Assembly (NCBI RefSeq): GCF_014650715.1
Contig: NZ_BMVM01000005.1
Span: 372,001 to 436,000, forward strand
Source of the DNA: Streptomyces bluensis
GTDB taxonomy: Bacteria > Actinomycetota > Actinomycetes > Streptomycetales > Streptomycetaceae
Length of the DNA: 64,000 nt
Direction of reading: 5' to 3'
Made by a program: the position numbers and the translations under genes. Below the pieces are notes generated by a model, which searched no databases, was not told the origin of the DNA, and worked only from the letters and a program-made list of their open reading frames with translations. Of the stretch, positions 62,210 to 64,000 are shown piece after piece; position 1 is the stretch's first letter, and every line of letters begins with the position of its first letter.

Positions 62210-63244
62210 ATGGTCCCCATACCGAAACAGCCCGCTCCGCCGCCGCCCGCACAACGATCTGTGCCGACGAGTGCCGATGTGGCGCGCCTTGCGGGTGTCT
62301 CACGCGCGACCGTCAGTTACGTCCTCAACAACACCAGCGCCGTCCGGATCAGCGAGCCCACACGCCGCCGTGTCCACGAGGCCGCCAGGGAACTCGGGTA
62401 CGTGCCGCACGCGGCCGCCCGCAGCCTGCGCGCCGGTCACAGCCGCATGGTCCTCATGCCCGCTCCGCACGTACCGGCGAACCCGCTGTACAGCCAGTTC
62501 ATCAATGAGATCCAGTGGGCGCTCAGCCGCCTCGACTACACCGTCGTCCAGTACGGCAGCATCGGCCTCCACGGCGACGAGGCCGCCCGCGCATGGGCCG
62601 AGCTGCGCCCGGTCGCGGTGATCGTGCCCGGCGCCGGACTCGGCCCGAAGGGGGTCGCCGTCCTCAAACGGTCCGGCGCCCGGGCCGTCGTCACCATGGG
62701 ACCCGAGCCCGTCGAGGGCGCGCACGGGATGCTCCTGGACCACGCCGAGCTCGGGCGCAGCGCGGGAGCCCACCTCGTGGCCGAGGGCCGCCGCCGCATC
62801 GGTGTCGTGGTGCCCGAGGAGCGCGGCCTGAGCATCTTCTCCGGCCCCAGACTCACCGGCGTGCGGCAGGCGGTCCAGGGCACCGACGCCACGGTGACCG
62901 AACTGCCGCTCGCGTACGAGGAGAAGGCCGCGGCCGAGCTCGCGGCGCGTTGGCGCTCCCTGGGACTGGACGCCGTGTTCGCGTACAACGACGAGTACGC
63001 GATGCTGCTGATGCGCGCCCTCCAGGACGAGGGCATCGCCGTGCCCGGGGAGACGGCCGTGATCGGCGCCGACGATCTCGTGCTCGGCCGGCTGCTGCGG
63101 CCCCGTCTGAGCACCGTCCACATGGAACTGCCGGCCGGGCGGGACCTCGCGGAGCTGGTGGACCGGGCCGTCCGCGAGCCCGACGGGAAACCCGAGACGC
63201 ACCAGGTACTCGGGTTCCGGGTGGTGCGCCGGGAATCGAGCTGA
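62210..63244 (+). CDS. LacI-family regulator upstream of aldehyde dehydrogenase
   Basis: 344 residues. HTH TSADVARLAGVSRATVSYVLNN followed by the sensor domain (VFAYNDEYAM, VIGADDLVLGRLLRP). ATG 62210 gives the right N-terminus but lacks a ribosome site; TAAAGAT lies 10 nt upstream, so a short or leaderless 5' end is possible. It probably controls the dehydrogenase gene that follows. Confidence 0.85.
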   Translation: MVPIPKQPAPPPPAQRSVPTSADVARLAGVSRATVSYVLNNTSAVRISEPTRRRVHEAARELGYVPHAAARSLRAGHSRMVLMPAPHVPANPLYSQFINEIQWALSRLDYTVVQYGSIGLHGDEAARAWAELRPVAVIVPGAGLGPKGVAVLKRSGARAVVTMGPEPVEGAHGMLLDHAELGRSAGAHLVAEGRRRIGVVVPEERGLSIFSGPRLTGVRQAVQGTDATVTELPLAYEEKAAAELAARWRSLGLDAVFAYNDEYAMLLMRALQDEGIAVPGETAVIGADDLVLGRLLRPRLSTVHMELPAGRDLAELVDRAVREPDGKPETHQVLGFRVVRRESS

Positions 63245-63291
63245 CCCGCCGGGGTACCCGACTCGTGTGATGCCGGAGCGTAGGATTCGCG

Positions 63292-63318
63292 CAACTCCTG
63301 GTCGGATTGCTGGAGTTG
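63292..63318. promoter_or_regulatory. Inverted repeat upstream of aldehyde dehydrogenase
   Basis: CAACTCC and GGAGTTG, perfect 7-bp arms with a 13-nt spacer, 85 nt upstream of the dehydrogenase start. Confidence 0.45.
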
Positions 63319-63402
63319 TGTGTCGGTCAGGTGGGGCAGGCGGCACGTTGAGGGGGACGTCTTCCTCCCGCCCGGTGATCAGCGAACGATCGGAGTGCCG
63401 TC

Positions 63403-64000
63403 ATGCCGCTGCTCGACCCGAAGACCTGGCAGTCCCGCACCCTGTCGGGCGGTGAGTACGCCGTCACCGAGCCCGCGACCGGCGAGACGCTCGCCACCGT
63501 CACGTCGGCCTCCGCCGACGACGTGGCGACGGCCACCGGGCAGGCCCGTGCGGCGCAGGCCGCGTGGGCCCGCACCCCGCACTTCGTCCGCGCCGGGGTG
63601 TTGCGCAGGGCGGGCGATCTGTTCACCGCGCACGCGGAGGAACTGCGCGACTGGATCGTGCGGGAGTCCGGCTCCGTCCCGGGCAAGGCGGAGTTCGAAC
63701 TGCACGTCGCGGCGCAGGAGTGCTACGAGGCAGCCGCGCTGGCCTCACGCCCGACCGGCCAGATGCTGCCCTCCGAGGCACCCCGGCTGTCGTACACGCG
63801 GCGGGTCCCGGTCGGCGTCGTCGGCGTGATCTCCCCGTTCAACGCCCCGCTGATCCTGTCCATCCGCTCCGTCGCCCCGGCCCTCGCCCTCGGCAACGGC
63901 GTCGTCCTGAAGCCGGACCCGCGCACCGCCGTCTGCGGCGGGCTCTGCCTGGCCGCCGTCCTCGCGGAGGCCGGACTGCCCGAGGGGCTGCTGCATGTGC
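63403..64000 (+). CDS. Aldehyde dehydrogenase, N-terminal part (benzaldehyde/vanillin type)
   Basis: 199 residues visible before the window ends. The opening MPLLDPKTW, VGVVGVISPFNAPLILSIRSVAPALALGN and VVLKPDPRTAV follow the NAD-binding half of the benzaldehyde/vanillin dehydrogenase branch of the ALDH family. The catalytic Glu and Cys lie beyond the edge. GGAG is 8 nt upstream of the ATG. Probable substrate is an aromatic aldehyde. Confidence 0.85.
   Translation, partial: MPLLDPKTWQSRTLSGGEYAVTEPATGETLATVTSASADDVATATGQARAAQAAWARTPHFVRAGVLRRAGDLFTAHAEELRDWIVRESGSVPGKAEFELHVAAQECYEAAALASRPTGQMLPSEAPRLSYTRRVPVGVVGVISPFNAPLILSIRSVAPALALGNGVVLKPDPRTAVCGGLCLAAVLAEAGLPEGLLHV

Overview
The window is high-GC actinobacterial DNA with third-position G/C bias, many 1-4 nt gene overlaps (ATGA, GTGA, TGATG) and GTG/TTG starts. 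Gene content (RmdA-type c-di-GMP enzyme, class F sortase, CYP105-like P450s, ergothioneine operon, ornithine-lipid pair) points to Streptomyces. From memory, and not checked here, 14.5-25.4 kb resembles the S. coelicolor SCO0920-SCO0930 neighbourhood and 52.8-57.8 kb the SCO0909-SCO0913 neighbourhood.

Layout. 0-3.6 kb: end of a non-phosphorylating L-fucose oxidation operon (fuconate dehydratase, SDR, aldo/keto reductase, mutarotase, lactonase). 3.6-9.6 kb: lipase-maturation-factor-like membrane protein, Fpg/Nei glycosylase, a minus-strand sigma factor / unknown / zinc anti-sigma set, and a CapA-like lipoprotein. 9.6-15.5 kb: cell-envelope genes (universal stress protein, Tat-exported polysaccharide deacetylase, class F sortase, small anchored secreted protein, DUF4239 protein, Pro/Thr-rich surface protein, redox-like lipoprotein). 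16.0-19.0 kb: a methyltransferase coupled to a PAS-GGDEF-EAL protein. 19.1-23.5 kb: LysR regulator divergent from succinate dehydrogenase sdhC-A-B. 23.9-25.4 kb: olsB-olsA. 25.5-28.1 kb: cupin, a decayed Rrf2 regulator, an NmrA-like reductase, an LLM flavin oxidoreductase. 28.2-34.2 kb: carbohydrate genes (oxidoreductase, isomerase, LacI regulator with operators, and a GH127 enzyme carrying an inserted LamG domain).

34.4-52.7 kb is the accessory part of the window. Three cytochrome P450s, two [3Fe-4S] ferredoxins, one ferredoxin reductase, two SDRs, a type I Baeyer-Villiger monooxygenase and a large SMP-30-like propeller form what looks like an oxidative route for an unknown hydrophobic substrate: hydroxylate, oxidise to ketone, insert oxygen, open the lactone. 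It is bracketed by two closely similar MarR regulators whose promoters, and that of the first P450, share a 17-bp motif. An orphan OmpR-type regulator sits just before four GTCAG-like repeats with an exact 11-bp period ahead of the main P450 operon. A two-component system, a LysR regulator and an EamA permease complete it.

52.8-64 kb: dodecin, a 176-bp imperfect palindrome, the egtABCD ergothioneine operon, a PARG-like protein with a hairpin element inside its 5' end, a convergent PemK/MazF-like protein, an FkbM methyltransferase, a small Cys-rich protein, LysR and LacI regulators, and the start of an aldehyde dehydrogenase cut by the window edge. I saw no tRNA, rRNA, CRISPR array or intact insertion sequence.
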